A stretch of 36,027 nucleotides of DNA from RGIG7450 sp045633565. Its GTDB lineage: Bacteria; Bacillota; Clostridia; RUG12999. The stretch is from contig JAZQYO010000022.1 in the NCBI GenBank assembly GCA_045633565.1, positions 1 to 36,027 on the forward strand. Reading direction: 5' to 3'. Both the position numbers and the translations under genes were made by a program. Shown in pieces: positions 1 through 8,800 of this stretch. Numbering within the stretch: position 1 is the first letter of the stretch; every line of letters begins with the position of its first letter. The notes beneath the pieces were generated by a model, which was not told the origin of the DNA, did not search any database, and saw nothing but the letters and a program-made list of their open reading frames with translations.

Positions 1-32
1 AAAAAAAGACGGGCAACAGCCCGTCTTTTTTT
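1..32. terminator. Intrinsic terminator (bidirectional)
   Basis: A 14-bp perfect stem (A-rich, then GACGGGC, loop AACA, GCCCGTC, then a T tract) occupies the left edge. A-tract and T-tract are symmetrical, so it can stop transcription in either direction. It probably ends a gene lying left of the window. Confidence 0.85.
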
Positions 33-38
33 GTTGGG

Positions 39-138
39 AAATTGTAGGGTTGGGCGGTTTCCGACCAACCGATTGCGGTGCATCGTAAACGCTGCACCCT
101 ACAATTTATCATATTACGGGCAGGGTAAACCCCGCCCC
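39..138. repeat. Palindromic intergenic repeat (MITE/REP-like)
   Basis: Perfect 12-bp terminal inverted repeats (AAATTGTAGGGT at 39-50 and its complement at 96-107) enclose two smaller dyads: GGTTGG/CCAACC near 49-71 and GGTGCA/TGCACC near 76-98. An adjoining hairpin, GGGCAGGGT/ACCCCGCCC with one mismatch, lies at about 118-137. There is no ORF inside. The TGTAGGG end and nested hairpins resemble short interspersed intergenic repeats seen in many clostridial genomes; that family assignment is inference. A second, less perfect element may lie at 5751-5811. Confidence 0.55.
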
Positions 139-141
139 TAC

Positions 142-170
142 TTGACTATATTGAAAAAATGTAGTATAAT
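142..170 (+). promoter_or_regulatory. Sigma-A type promoter for asnA-glnN
   Basis: TTGACT (142-147), 17-bp spacer, TATAAT (165-170), about 29 bp upstream of the asnA start codon. It directly follows the intergenic repeat. No attenuator or operator is evident in the very short leader. Confidence 0.75.
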
Positions 171-198
171 AATATAATATTTGAAAGGGGCGATAAGC

Positions 199-1206
199 AT
201 GAGTAAAACAATAATACCGGAAGGGTACAAATCCTCTCTAAATTTGTTTGATACACAGGTTGCAATCGGCAAACTTAAAAGAATTTTTGAGGATAATCTT
301 GCTCAGGCGCTTAATTTAAAGCGTGTGTCTGCGCCTTTATTTGTTGATCCCGATATGGGTATTAATGATAACTTAAGCGGTGTTGAACGCCCCGTTTCTT
401 TTGATATTCCGAGCGTGGGCAGAAATGGTGAGATTGTTCATTCTCTTGCAAAATGGAAGAGAATGGCGCTTAAAAAGTATGATTTCAGACCGGGCAAGGG
501 CCTTTATACCGATATGAACGCCATCCGCCGTGATGAAGAGCTTTCTAACATTCATTCGATATATGTTGACCAGTGGGACTGGGAAAAGGTTATTACAAAT
601 GAGGACAGAACAGAAAAGTATCTGAAAGATACTGTTAACGCAATTGTTGGTGCGGTTTGCGATACGCTTGACACTTTAAAGGCTCGGTATCCGCAGATTA
701 CCACAGAAATCAAGCGTGAGGTTTCTTTTGTGACATCTCAGGAACTACTTGACCTTTATCCCGGAATGACCGGCAAGGAAAGAGAAAATGCTTATCTTAA
801 AGAGCATAAGACCGCGTTTATAATGAAAATCGGCGACAAGCTTTCAAATGGCGAGCCGCACGACTCAAGAGCACCCGACTATGACGACTGGGAACTCAAT
901 GGTGACATTATGTTCTGGAATGATTTACTCGGAAGAGCGTTTGAGATATCAAGCATGGGCATCAGAGTTGATGAAAAATCGCTGGACAGACAGCTTACTG
1001 CTGCAGGTTGTGACAACAGGAGAGCGCTTCCTTTCCACAAAATGCTGCTAAATAGCGAGCTTCCTCTTACAATGGGTGGCGGAATCGGTCAGTCAAGGCT
1101 TTCAATGCTCATTTTGGGCAAGGCTCATATTGGCGAGGTTCAGGTTTCTCTGTGGGATGATGACACAGTTAAAACTTGCTCGGATGCAGGAATAATTCTT
1201 CTTTAA
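199..1206 (+). CDS. asnA: Aspartate--ammonia ligase (AsnA)
   Basis: Makes asparagine from aspartate, ammonium and ATP; this is the ammonia-dependent, class-II-tRNA-synthetase-like enzyme, unrelated to glutamine-dependent AsnB. The 335-aa product matches the family length (about 330 aa). Family-like stretches include the N-terminal YKSSLNLFDTQVAIGKLKR, the DKLSNGEPHDSRAPDYDDW segment and the GGGIGQSRLSMLIL motif that forms the ATP pocket in the class II fold. I place the start at ATG 199, behind GAAAGGGG (183-190); an in-frame TTG at 181 would put the RBS inside the gene. It is followed after 15 bp by glnN, so two ammonium-fixing enzymes share one promoter. Confidence 0.95.
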   Translation: MSKTIIPEGYKSSLNLFDTQVAIGKLKRIFEDNLAQALNLKRVSAPLFVDPDMGINDNLSGVERPVSFDIPSVGRNGEIVHSLAKWKRMALKKYDFRPGKGLYTDMNAIRRDEELSNIHSIYVDQWDWEKVITNEDRTEKYLKDTVNAIVGAVCDTLDTLKARYPQITTEIKREVSFVTSQELLDLYPGMTGKERENAYLKEHKTAFIMKIGDKLSNGEPHDSRAPDYDDWELNGDIMFWNDLLGRAFEISSMGIRVDEKSLDRQLTAAGCDNRRALPFHKMLLNSELPLTMGGGIGQSRLSMLILGKAHIGEVQVSLWDDDTVKTCSDAGIILL

Positions 1207-1221
1207 GAAAGGTATGAAATT

Positions 1222-3300
1222 ATGACTAGTATACCTGAAATTTTCGGAAGCATGGTTTTTGGAAATGACGAAATGAAAAAACGGCTTCCTGAAGAGGTTT
1301 ATAAAGCACTTCACAGAACAATTGAAAAGGCAAAACCGCTTGATAAGTCACTTGCGGCGGTGATTGCTCAGGCCATGAAAGACTGGGCAATTGAAAAGGG
1401 CGTAACTCATTACAGCCACTGGTTCCAGCCCATGACGGGCATTACTGCGGAAAAGCACGACAGTTTTATTGTTCCGGACGGAGAAGGCCATGTAATTATG
1501 GAATTCACCGGTAAAGAGCTTGTAAAAGGCGAGTCGGATGCGTCAAGCTTTCCGTCAGGCGGACTTCGGGCGACGTTTGAAGCCCGCGGTTACACTGCGT
1601 GGGACCCGTCGTCCTATGCGTTCATAAAAGATAAAACACTTTACATACCCTGCATTTTCTGCTCTCAGGGTGGAGATGCGTTGGATAATAAAACGCCGCT
1701 TCTTCGTTCTATGGATGCAATTGACAAGCAGGCGAAAAGAGTGTTAAAACTGTTCGGTAAGGAAACCTCAAGGGTTGTGCCTGAGGTTGGTCCCGAGCAG
1801 GAATATTTCCTTATAGATAAAAAGTTTTACGACAAACGTAAAGATCTTAAATATACCGGCAGAACTCTGTTTGGCGCAAAGCCGCCAAAGGGTCAGGAGA
1901 TGGATGACCATTATTTCGGAAGCATCAATCAGAGGGTTGCCGATTATATGAAAGAGCTTGACGAGGAACTGTGGAAGCTTGGTGTTCTTTCCAAGACAAA
2001 GCACAACGAGGCGGCTCCGGCTCAGCACGAAATGGCGCCCATTTTTTCAACCGTTAACATTTCTTCCGACCATAACCAGATTACCATGGAGGTTATGAAA
2101 AGAACTGCGGAAAAACACGGGCTTGTGTGCCTGCTCCATGAAAAACCGTTTGCCGGAGTAAACGGCAGCGGTAAGCACAACAACTGGTCGCTTTCTGCAA
2201 GAAAAATCGGAAATCTTTTAGACCCGGGTGATTCCCCCGAGGATAATGCACAGTTTTTGTTATTCCTATGTGCAGTAATCAAGGCTGCAGACGATTATCA
2301 GGACCTTCTCAGAACCTCCTGTGCGACTGCGGGTAACGATTTAAGACTTGGTGGAGACGAAGCTCCGCCGGCGATTATTTCAATCTTTTTGGGAGATGAG
2401 CTTTCGGAAATTATTGACGCCGTTGAAAAAGGCGAAACTGCAGAAAAACACGGTAAAAAATATATGGAAATCGGCGTGGACCTTCTGCCGAAAATCCGCA
2501 TAGATGCAACCGACCGAAACAGAACTTCGCCGCTTGCGTTCACGGGTAACAAGTTTGAGTTCCGTATGCTTGGTTCAGCAGATTCTATTTCGGCGACAAA
2601 TATTATGATTAACTCAGCTGTTGCGGAATCGCTCAGAATTTTCGCGGACAGACTTGAAAAAGCCGACAATTTTGCAAAAGAGCTTAATGTACTCATAAGA
2701 GAAACAATAAAAGCGCATAAACGCATTATCTTCTCGGGCAACAACTATTCGGACGAATGGGTTAAGGAAGCTGAAAAACGCGGACTTTTAAATCTTAAAA
2801 CCACGCCTGACTGTGTGCCGTCACTACTTACCGACAAAAATGTGCTGATGCTCACCCGTCACGGAGTGTTTTCTGAGGTAGAGCTTAAGTCGAGATGTGA
2901 AATCAAGCTTGAAAATTATTGTAAAACGCTTAATATTGAGGCTCTTACAATGCTTGATATGGCGAAAAGAGATTATCTACCGGCAATTCATAAATCGGCA
3001 AGAGAAGCGGCAAGAACGGTTAAGCTTTACGAAGAAACCGGAATTGACAATGCAGAAGAACGGGAAGTTTTATGTAACATTGCAGGATTCGGTAAACAGC
3101 TTTCCAAGGCTATTTCAAACCTTGAACAAGCTATGGCAGAAAGGCCGGCCGGCAATTACATTCTTCTTTCAAGATGTTATGCCGATAAGGTAATCCCTGC
3201 TATGAACGAGGTAAGACGTGCGGTAGACGGTGCGGAAGTTATTATTTCGCCCGACCTGTGGCCGGTACCTGCGTATGGTGATTTGCTTTTTAGTGTATAA
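1222..3300 (+). CDS. glnN: Glutamine synthetase type III (GlnN)
   Basis: ATP-dependent synthesis of glutamine from glutamate and ammonium in the cytosol. At 692 aa it fits the large GSIII family (about 700 aa) rather than GSI (about 450 aa). Visible family features are the N-terminal region with HYSHWFQPMTG, the catalytic core VGPEQEYFLIDK, the KHNEAAPAQHEMAP segment, the ATP/glutamate region VNGSGKHNNWSLS, and NRTSPLAFTGNKFEFRMLGS near the C-terminal part of the core. The C-terminal extension has the helical character typical of GSIII. It lies 15 bp after asnA with RBS AAGAAAGG and is closed by its own terminator. The frame is intact. GSIII as the assimilatory enzyme is common in anaerobic gut Clostridia and Bacteroidetes. 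Confidence 0.95.
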   Translation: MTSIPEIFGSMVFGNDEMKKRLPEEVYKALHRTIEKAKPLDKSLAAVIAQAMKDWAIEKGVTHYSHWFQPMTGITAEKHDSFIVPDGEGHVIMEFTGKELVKGESDASSFPSGGLRATFEARGYTAWDPSSYAFIKDKTLYIPCIFCSQGGDALDNKTPLLRSMDAIDKQAKRVLKLFGKETSRVVPEVGPEQEYFLIDKKFYDKRKDLKYTGRTLFGAKPPKGQEMDDHYFGSINQRVADYMKELDEELWKLGVLSKTKHNEAAPAQHEMAPIFSTVNISSDHNQITMEVMKRTAEKHGLVCLLHEKPFAGVNGSGKHNNWSLSARKIGNLLDPGDSPEDNAQFLLFLCAVIKAADDYQDLLRTSCATAGNDLRLGGDEAPPAIISIFLGDELSEIIDAVEKGETAEKHGKKYMEIGVDLLPKIRIDATDRNRTSPLAFTGNKFEFRMLGSADSISATNIMINSAVAESLRIFADRLEKADNFAKELNVLIRETIKAHKRIIFSGNNYSDEWVKEAEKRGLLNLKTTPDCVPSLLTDKNVLMLTRHGVFSEVELKSRCEIKLENYCKTLNIEALTMLDMAKRDYLPAIHKSAREAARTVKLYEETGIDNAEEREVLCNIAGFGKQLSKAISNLEQAMAERPAGNYILLSRCYADKVIPAMNEVRRAVDGAEVIISPDLWPVPAYGDLLFSV

Positions 3301-3303
3301 TTT

Positions 3304-3328
3304 AAAACCCTGCTTTGCAGGGTTTTTT
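3304..3328 (+). terminator. Intrinsic terminator of asnA-glnN
   Basis: AAAACCCTGC/GCAGGGTTTT stem with a TTT loop and T tract, 4 bp after the glnN stop. The same stem sequence recurs after the XRE gene (4829-4858). Confidence 0.9.
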
Positions 3329-3377
3329 ATCTACAAATGTTTTGCGTATCAAAATTAAATTTTATGGAACAATGAAG

Positions 3378-3409
3378 AAAACAGCCCTGTAAAACCAGGG
3401 CTGTTTCTG
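3378..3409. terminator. Intrinsic terminator between convergent genes
   Basis: AAACAGCCCTG, loop TAAAAC, CAGGGCTGTTT is an 11-bp perfect stem. It lies about 30 bp past the stop of the minus-strand SLH gene and is flanked by A-rich and T-rich sequence. It most likely terminates that gene and gives a second stop for glnN readthrough. Confidence 0.8.
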
Positions 3410-3439
3410 TTGTTTAATGAAATTCTATTTAAATATGAA

Positions 3440-4492
3440 TTAATAAAGAACGCCAAAATCACTAAGTTGTACATTAATTCCCTTTGAACTTAATAAGAGG
3501 TCGAAAACAGAATATGCTGTTTCTGCAACTTTGACAGCTTGTGTTTTAAGGGAGGTGTAAGGACAAACTTCTACAATTATTCTTGAATTCTTATGTTTAC
3601 CACCAAGTATTAACTCACCTTTTATTGATAAAACAAACATAGGATAGTCTTCAGGGGATAGTGTCAGCCCCAGTACACTATCGTTTTCAGAATCACCGTG
3701 CATAAAACTAATCGTGTCGTCGGAATTATCATATACAGCGTATATTGTAGTATCATCGTGTGAAAGTGAAATATAAACTTCGCCATCGCTAAGATAATCT
3801 CCCTTGGCTATGATAGCGTTTTTAAGGGTGTTAAAAGGAGACGAAGAGGTAACAACGGAGCCGGTACTATTATTTATCGAGCCGCTTAATCCAAAGGATC
3901 TATTTAACACAGCACATAATTCTGCCCGTGTAATTTTCCACTCCGGATGAAAATAGCCATCCTCGTATCCGTTCATCAAGTTGTTTGTTACCACGTAATA
4001 AACAGATTCAGCAAACCCACCTATATTTTCATAATCTTTAAATTTTTCTGAAAGAGTTTTTTTCACTTGACCCATCATATGAGTATAAGAAATCGAAGCA
4101 CCAAAATGAAGATCGGTAAGTAACATAGCGACCTCGGAACGATTGACAAAATCATCGAGCTTCGGTGATTTTAAAAACCAATTTTCATAAGTATACACAT
4201 AGGGCTTAAGGGCTTCTGCATACGGAGATGCCCAATGATTTCCATAGTCGGAAGAATAAGTAAGAGTTTTTCCGCTTGCCAGCAGCATCATTTTACACAA
4301 TTCCCCTCTTGTAACGTTATCTTCAGGACGGAATTTTCCATTGGGGTCACCTGTTACGATACCCGAATTAAACATTGCGTCAATGTGGGTTTTTGCCCAG
4401 TAATCTTCTGAAACATCGATAAATGTTGCTGCCATTGAGGTTAAAGAAGATATTATCACTAAGATTAGTGATAAAGAAATAATTTTTTTCAT
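3440..4492 (-). CDS. Secreted S-layer-homology (SLH) domain protein
   Basis: A 350-aa exported protein that probably sits in the cell wall. The N-terminus is a signal peptide (MKKIISLSLILVIISSL, then an SMAA cleavage area). Three SLH units follow: FIDVSEDYWAKTHIDAMFNSG with GDPNGKFRPEDNVTRGELC; a divergent middle one around FVNRSEVAMLLTD; and FKDYENIGGFAESVYYVV with GYEDGYFHPEWKITRAELC. SLH domains bind pyruvylated secondary cell-wall polymer. The C-terminal ~130 residues, after a Ser/Asn-rich linker, match nothing I recognise. The start at 4492 is chosen for the strong RBS AAAGGAAGG and the signal peptide; upstream in-frame ATGs would place non-coding promoter sequence in the protein. It diverges from an XRE regulator across a promoter with operator-like repeats. 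Confidence 0.85.
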   Translation of the reverse strand: MKKIISLSLILVIISSLTSMAATFIDVSEDYWAKTHIDAMFNSGIVTGDPNGKFRPEDNVTRGELCKMMLLASGKTLTYSSDYGNHWASPYAEALKPYVYTYENWFLKSPKLDDFVNRSEVAMLLTDLHFGASISYTHMMGQVKKTLSEKFKDYENIGGFAESVYYVVTNNLMNGYEDGYFHPEWKITRAELCAVLNRSFGLSGSINNSTGSVVTSSSPFNTLKNAIIAKGDYLSDGEVYISLSHDDTTIYAVYDNSDDTISFMHGDSENDSVLGLTLSPEDYPMFVLSIKGELILGGKHKNSRIIVEVCPYTSLKTQAVKVAETAYSVFDLLLSSKGINVQLSDFGVLY

Positions 4493-4519
4493 AATAGCCT
4501 TCCTTTCTCTACATCTATA

Positions 4520-4573
4520 TGAATGTATTACCAACATATTATATCATTCATGTGGTAGAATGTCAATACATTC
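4520..4573 (-). promoter_or_regulatory. Consensus promoter with operator-like repeats (SLH gene)
   Basis: On the minus strand TTGACA (4561-4566), 17-bp spacer and TATAAT (4538-4543) give a perfect sigma-A promoter for the SLH gene. A 6-4-6 palindrome GAATGT-CAAT-ACATTC (4558-4573) covers the -35 box. The 10-mer TGAATGTATT (4520-4529), just downstream of the predicted start site, is an exact inverted copy of 4564-4573, and a related ATTCAT motif lies in the spacer. This fits repression by the divergent XRE protein, which is inferred and not shown. Confidence 0.7.
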
Positions 4574-4611
4574 ATTTAGTTGTAATAAAATATATTTATA
4601 AGGGTGAAGAT

Positions 4612-4830
4612 ATGTCTTTTTATCCTCGAATAAGAGATCTGAGAGAAGATAATGACTTGACACAAGCGGAGGTTGCAAAACTTTTGTTTATAACGCAACA
4701 ACAGTATTCTTTATATGAAAGAGGTTATCGAGACATTCCGACGTCTCTACTTATAATATTGGCAGATTATTACAATACATCAACAGACTATATTTTAGGG
4801 AGAACAAATAAGATATTTCCGGTAACATAA
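4612..4830 (+). CDS. XRE-family HTH regulator, 72 aa
   Basis: A minimal Cro/CI-type DNA-binding protein that is almost entirely one HTH_3 domain. Helices 2-3 lie at about residues 17-37 (LTQAEVAKLLFITQQQYSLY), followed by the family-typical DYYNTSTDYILGRTN tail. It has no sensor or dimerisation domain beyond the HTH. The start at 4612 follows AAGGGTGA; the open frame continues upstream but through the operator region. It diverges from the SLH gene and probably represses it and itself through the GAATGTnnnnACATTC site. It is clearly paralogous to the 68-aa regulator at 31252-31458, with about 39 identities in 66 aligned residues by hand count. Confidence 0.9.
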   Translation: MSFYPRIRDLREDNDLTQAEVAKLLFITQQQYSLYERGYRDIPTSLLIILADYYNTSTDYILGRTNKIFPVT

Positions 4831-4858
4831 AAAACCCTGCTTTGCAGGGTTTTTCTTT
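4829..4858 (+). terminator. Intrinsic terminator of the XRE gene
   Basis: AAAACCCTGC, loop TTT, GCAGGGTTTT, T-rich tail, starting at the stop codon. The stem is identical to the glnN terminator. Confidence 0.9.
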
Positions 4859-4887
4859 TGTCGAAAATATATTGATTAAAAATTTTT

Positions 4888-4927
4888 CCTCCGGCAATAA
4901 TAAAATCACAAGATGATTTTCCGGAGG
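4888..4927 (+). promoter_or_regulatory. RBS-occluding leader hairpin of sigG
   Basis: CCTCCGG (4888-4894) pairs perfectly with CCGGAGG (4921-4927), which contains the Shine-Dalgarno sequence. Inside it AAAATCA (4902-4908) pairs with TGATTTT (4914-4920) around a 5-nt loop, leaving a 7-nt bulge on the 5' side. The RBS 8 bp before the sigG ATG is therefore buried. I recall reports that a leader hairpin dampens sigG translation in Bacillus subtilis; the equivalence here is inference. Confidence 0.6.
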
Positions 4928-4934
4928 TGCAAAT

Positions 4935-5705
4935 ATGAATAAGGTTGAAATTTGCGGCGTTAACACATCAAAGCTGCCCGTTTTGTCCCGAGAGAGGAAA
5001 AAGGAGCTTTTTGAACGTATAAAACAGGGAGACCCGGCGGCAAGGGAAGAATTTGTTTATGGAAATTTAAGGCTGGTCTTAAGCGTTATGAAAAGATTTT
5101 CAGGACGTGGCGGGGAAAATGCGGACGATTTGTTTCAGGTAGGTTGCGTGGGGCTTATAAAAGCAATTGACAATTTTGACACCTCTCAGAATGTGCAGTT
5201 TTCCACTTATGCAGTGCCAATGATTATAGGTGAAATAAGAAGATATTTAAGGGACAATAATCCCATCAGAGTCAGCCGCAGCATAAGAGATACTGCCTAT
5301 AAGGTTCTTCAGACAAAAGAGAAATTGACAAATTTAACCGGACAGGAGCCTACCCTTGATGAAATAGCAAAACAGCTTGAAATTACAAGGGAAGAGGTAA
5401 CCTTTGCTCTCGATGCTATTCAGGACCCTGTTTCTTTATATGAGCCAATATATCACGATGGCGGTGATGCAGTTTATATTATGGACCAGGTTAAAGACGG
5501 CAAAAGCACCGATGAAAACTGGATTGAAAATATTGCCCTGCATAACGCCATAGATAAACTTTCCGACAGAGAACGCCACATTTTAAGCCTTAGGTTTTTC
5601 AAAGGCAGAACACAAATGGAGGTCGCTCAGGAAATCGGCATTTCCCAGGCACAGGTGTCAAGACTTGAAAAATCAGCGCTGAGTCATATGAAAAAGTATA
5701 TATAA
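4935..5705 (+). CDS. sigG: RNA polymerase sporulation sigma factor SigG
   Basis: Late forespore-specific sigma-70-family factor that directs transcription of spore maturation and germination genes. The diagnostic N-terminus NKVEICGVNTSKLPVLS matches SigG and separates it from SigF and SigB. Region 2 reads DDLFQVGCVGLIKAIDNFD and FSTYAVPMIIGEIRRYLRD, region 3 spans roughly residues 120-180, and region 4 holds the HTH TQMEVAQEIGISQAQVSRLE. Length (256 aa) matches B. subtilis SigG (260 aa). It is monocistronic here, with a terminator straight after it. No spoIIG genes lie upstream, unlike B. subtilis. The RBS is buried in a leader hairpin. No forespore promoter could be identified with confidence. 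Confidence 0.93.
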   Translation: MNKVEICGVNTSKLPVLSRERKKELFERIKQGDPAAREEFVYGNLRLVLSVMKRFSGRGGENADDLFQVGCVGLIKAIDNFDTSQNVQFSTYAVPMIIGEIRRYLRDNNPIRVSRSIRDTAYKVLQTKEKLTNLTGQEPTLDEIAKQLEITREEVTFALDAIQDPVSLYEPIYHDGGDAVYIMDQVKDGKSTDENWIENIALHNAIDKLSDRERHILSLRFFKGRTQMEVAQEIGISQAQVSRLEKSALSHMKKYI

Positions 5706-5713
5706 AAAAATAC

Positions 5714-5739
5714 CCCGAACGAAATCTCGTTCGGGTTTT
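5714..5739. terminator. Bidirectional terminator between sigG and dnaE
   Basis: CCCGAACGA, loop AATC, TCGTTCGGG, followed by GTTTT on the plus strand and, read from the other side, by a longer T tract (complement of the A tract at 5704-5710). It serves both convergent genes. Confidence 0.88.
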
Positions 5740-5750
5740 GTGTGTTTTTA

Positions 5751-5811
5751 TGTAGGGGACATTCATGAATGTCTCGCTTTGGGGCGATTGGTGAATCGCA
5801 CTTACGGTATT
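5751..5811. repeat. Intergenic element with nested palindromes
   Basis: A GTAGGGG start, a perfect 16-bp palindrome GACATTCATGAATGTC (5758-5773) and a second dyad GCGATT/AATCGC (about 5785-5800) sit between the terminator and the dnaE stop. The TGTAGGG beginning and paired internal hairpins resemble the element at 39-138, so both may belong to one dispersed repeat family. That is inference from two copies with low primary similarity. Confidence 0.4.
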
Positions 5812-5820
5812 TGCAATAGA

Positions 5821-8800
5821 TTATTTTAATACTACACAATCATTTCCTAAGAAATTGCCAAGTTCTGAGAGCAAATCTTCTGTCGGATTGACTGAAAGTT
5901 CAGCGTCTGCAACGAATGTCTGCCTGGTTTCTTCAATAAAGATATACACCGGAATGTTTCCGGAGGATTTTTTTAAAATTTCTTTGACTTGTGGCAGCAG
6001 GAAATCTTTGCCCAAAGCAAATTTTATATATAGCTTATTCTGAGCAGGAGCCTCCGAGGGCATTGACGTTTGTTCAAGAAGTGAAATGTCGTCCGCAATA
6101 ATTTTGGATTCAGTTTCGTTTATATCAATTCGTCCGCGGATAATAAGCGGAACATTTTCCGTAAAAAGATGTTTTGTCCTTGCAAAAAGATTTGAGAAAA
6201 CAACTGTTTCCACCGAACCAAAGGCGTCCTCGACATTAAGGAAAGTCATGGTAGAGCCGGTTTTTGTCACCTTATCCTTGCGGCCAGACAGGATGCCGAT
6301 AAATGTAACCCTGTCACCATCTTTTATGGGAGCTTCCGGGTCCTCTGCCTGGGCAAGAGCAATATCACCACATGAAACATGCGGAATTTTGTTTAAGATT
6401 TCTGCATAACTCTCAAGGGGGTGACCGGATACATACAGTCCCAGCATTTCTTTTTCCATAGACAGAATTTCCTGCAGAGAAAGCTCGGGAATATCTTTAA
6501 AATCGTTTGGTTTTTCGTTTAAAACATCGCCGAAAAGAGAAAGTTGCCCTGCAGCGTTGCCTTTTTTCTCGTTTGTCAGCCTGTCAAGAATGCGTTCATA
6601 AGCCTCAAGAAGCTGAGCACGGGAGTGGGGCAGAGTGTCAAAAGCACCTGCACGAATAAGACTTTCGACAGTTCGTTTATTTATATCTTTGCCCTGCATA
6701 CGCTCGGCGAAGTCGGTAAAGTCAGCAAAAGGTGAGGATTTGCGTTCCTCAACAATAGCTGCAACCACATTGTGACCGACATTTTTCACAGCACCCAGAC
6801 CGAACCGGATGTTTCCACCAACAGGCGAAAATCCGTCAAAGCTTGAGTTTATATCAGGAGGCAGAACCTTAATGCCCATACGTTCGCAATCAGTAATATA
6901 CTGATAAATTTTTGCCGAATCGGAAAGTACGCTGGAGAGTAGTGCCGCCATAAAATGAACGGGATATTTATATTTCAGATAAGCTGTCCAGTAAGCGACA
7001 AAGGCATAGCAGGCAGCATGAGACTTGTTAAAGCCGTAGTTTGCAAACTCAATCATTTCGTCAAATATGGAAATGGCAACTTGTTCGGGGACACCATTTC
7101 TGATTGCACCCGAAAGGGTAACATTACCATCCTCATCAGTTATTCCATAGACGAAATTTTTTGCTTCCTGTTCCATTACATCAAATTTTTTCTTACTCAT
7201 TGCACGTCGCACCAAATCGGCACGCCCAAATGAATATCCGCCAAGGTTACGGCAGATTTCCATAACCTGCTCCTGGTAAACCATACAGCCATAGGTTACT
7301 TCTAAAATTGGTTTTAAAAGTTCATGTTTGTAGGTTACACCCGAGGGGTTGTTTTTATTTTTGATGTAGGTGGGAATCTGGTCCATAGGACCTGGACGGA
7401 AAAGAGAAATTCCGGCTATGATATCTTCAAGATTTTTGGGTTTAAGTTCACGGATAAAGCTTCGCATCCCGCGCGACTCAAGCTGGAATACCCCGTCGGT
7501 ATTTCCGGCGGAAAGCATTTCGTAAATTTCGGGAATGTTATAGTCAATCCCGGCAAGGTCAATTTCCTCCCCACTGCTTTGTTTTATCATAGCAAGTGCA
7601 TCACGGATAATTGTGAGGTTTCGAAGTCCTAAAAAGTCCATTTTTAAAAGGCCCATTTCCTCAACAGTATCCTTTACAAACTGAGTTGTAACAGCATCAC
7701 CATTTTTGGAAAGAGGAATATAGTTTGTAACATCGCCTGCACAGATTACCACGCCAGCTGCATGAACAGAGCTGTGACGCACCATACCCTCAACCTCTTT
7801 TGCAGCATCTATCACCTTGCGGACAGTTTCATCCTCCTCATAGAGTGCTTTGAGTTCAGCTGTTTCAAGCGCTTTGTCGATAGTCATTTTAAGCTCGTTG
7901 GGGATAAGCTTTGCAATTTTATCAGCATCACTGTATGGCACATCAAGTGCACGTGCGCAGTCGCGAATTGCCTGCTTTGCGCCCATTGTACCAAAGGTTA
8001 TAATCTGAGAAACACTCTTTTCGCCGTACTTTTCAATTACGTAGTTTATAACCTCCTGACGGCGTTCAATACAAAAGTCAATATCTATATCGGGCATGCT
8101 GATACGTTCGGGATTTAAAAATCTCTCGAAAATGAGTGAATATTTTACCGGGTCCACATCTGTAATTTTCAGAACGTAAGAAACAAGGCTTCCTGCGGCA
8201 GAGCCTCTGCCCGGACCTACCATTATGCCCCGTTCCTTGGCAAATCGGATAAAGTCCCAAACAATTAGAAAATAGTCGACGTATCCCATGTTGTTTATGG
8301 TGTTAAGCTCGTAAGTCAGCCTGTCTGAAAGGGACTCCCAACTGTCTGGATAGCGCTCTTTAAGTCCTGACTCACATTGTTTTTTGAGATAGTTGAAACT
8401 GTCTTCACCGCCCGGAATTTCAAACTTGGGCAAATGGAAGTTGCCGAATTCAATTTCTACATTACATCTTTCGGCGATTTTGACAGTGTTTTCGGTTGCC
8501 TCGCCGATTGCAGGAAAGAGGGACGCCATTTCTTCGGGAGATTTAACATAAAACTCGTCCGAATAAAATTTCATCCTGTTTTCATCGGTAACCTTGCGGT
8601 TTGTCTGAATACAGAGCAAAATATCATGGAATTTCGCATCCTCCCTACTTACATAATGTATGTCGTTGGTGACTACAAGACCAAGTCCATGTTTTTCTGC
8701 AAGGGAAATGAGGTGGGAGTTCACCTGCTTTTGTTCAGGAATACCATGGTCCTGAAGCTCAATGAAAAAGTTGTCCTTACCGAAAATTTCGGTATAGCTT

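Noticed and set aside
5758..5773. Operator for the XRE regulator (GACATTCATGAATGTC contains ATTCAT)
   Set aside because: The symmetry and spacing differ from the 6-4-6 site at 4558-4573, and it sits between convergent gene ends with no promoter to control.
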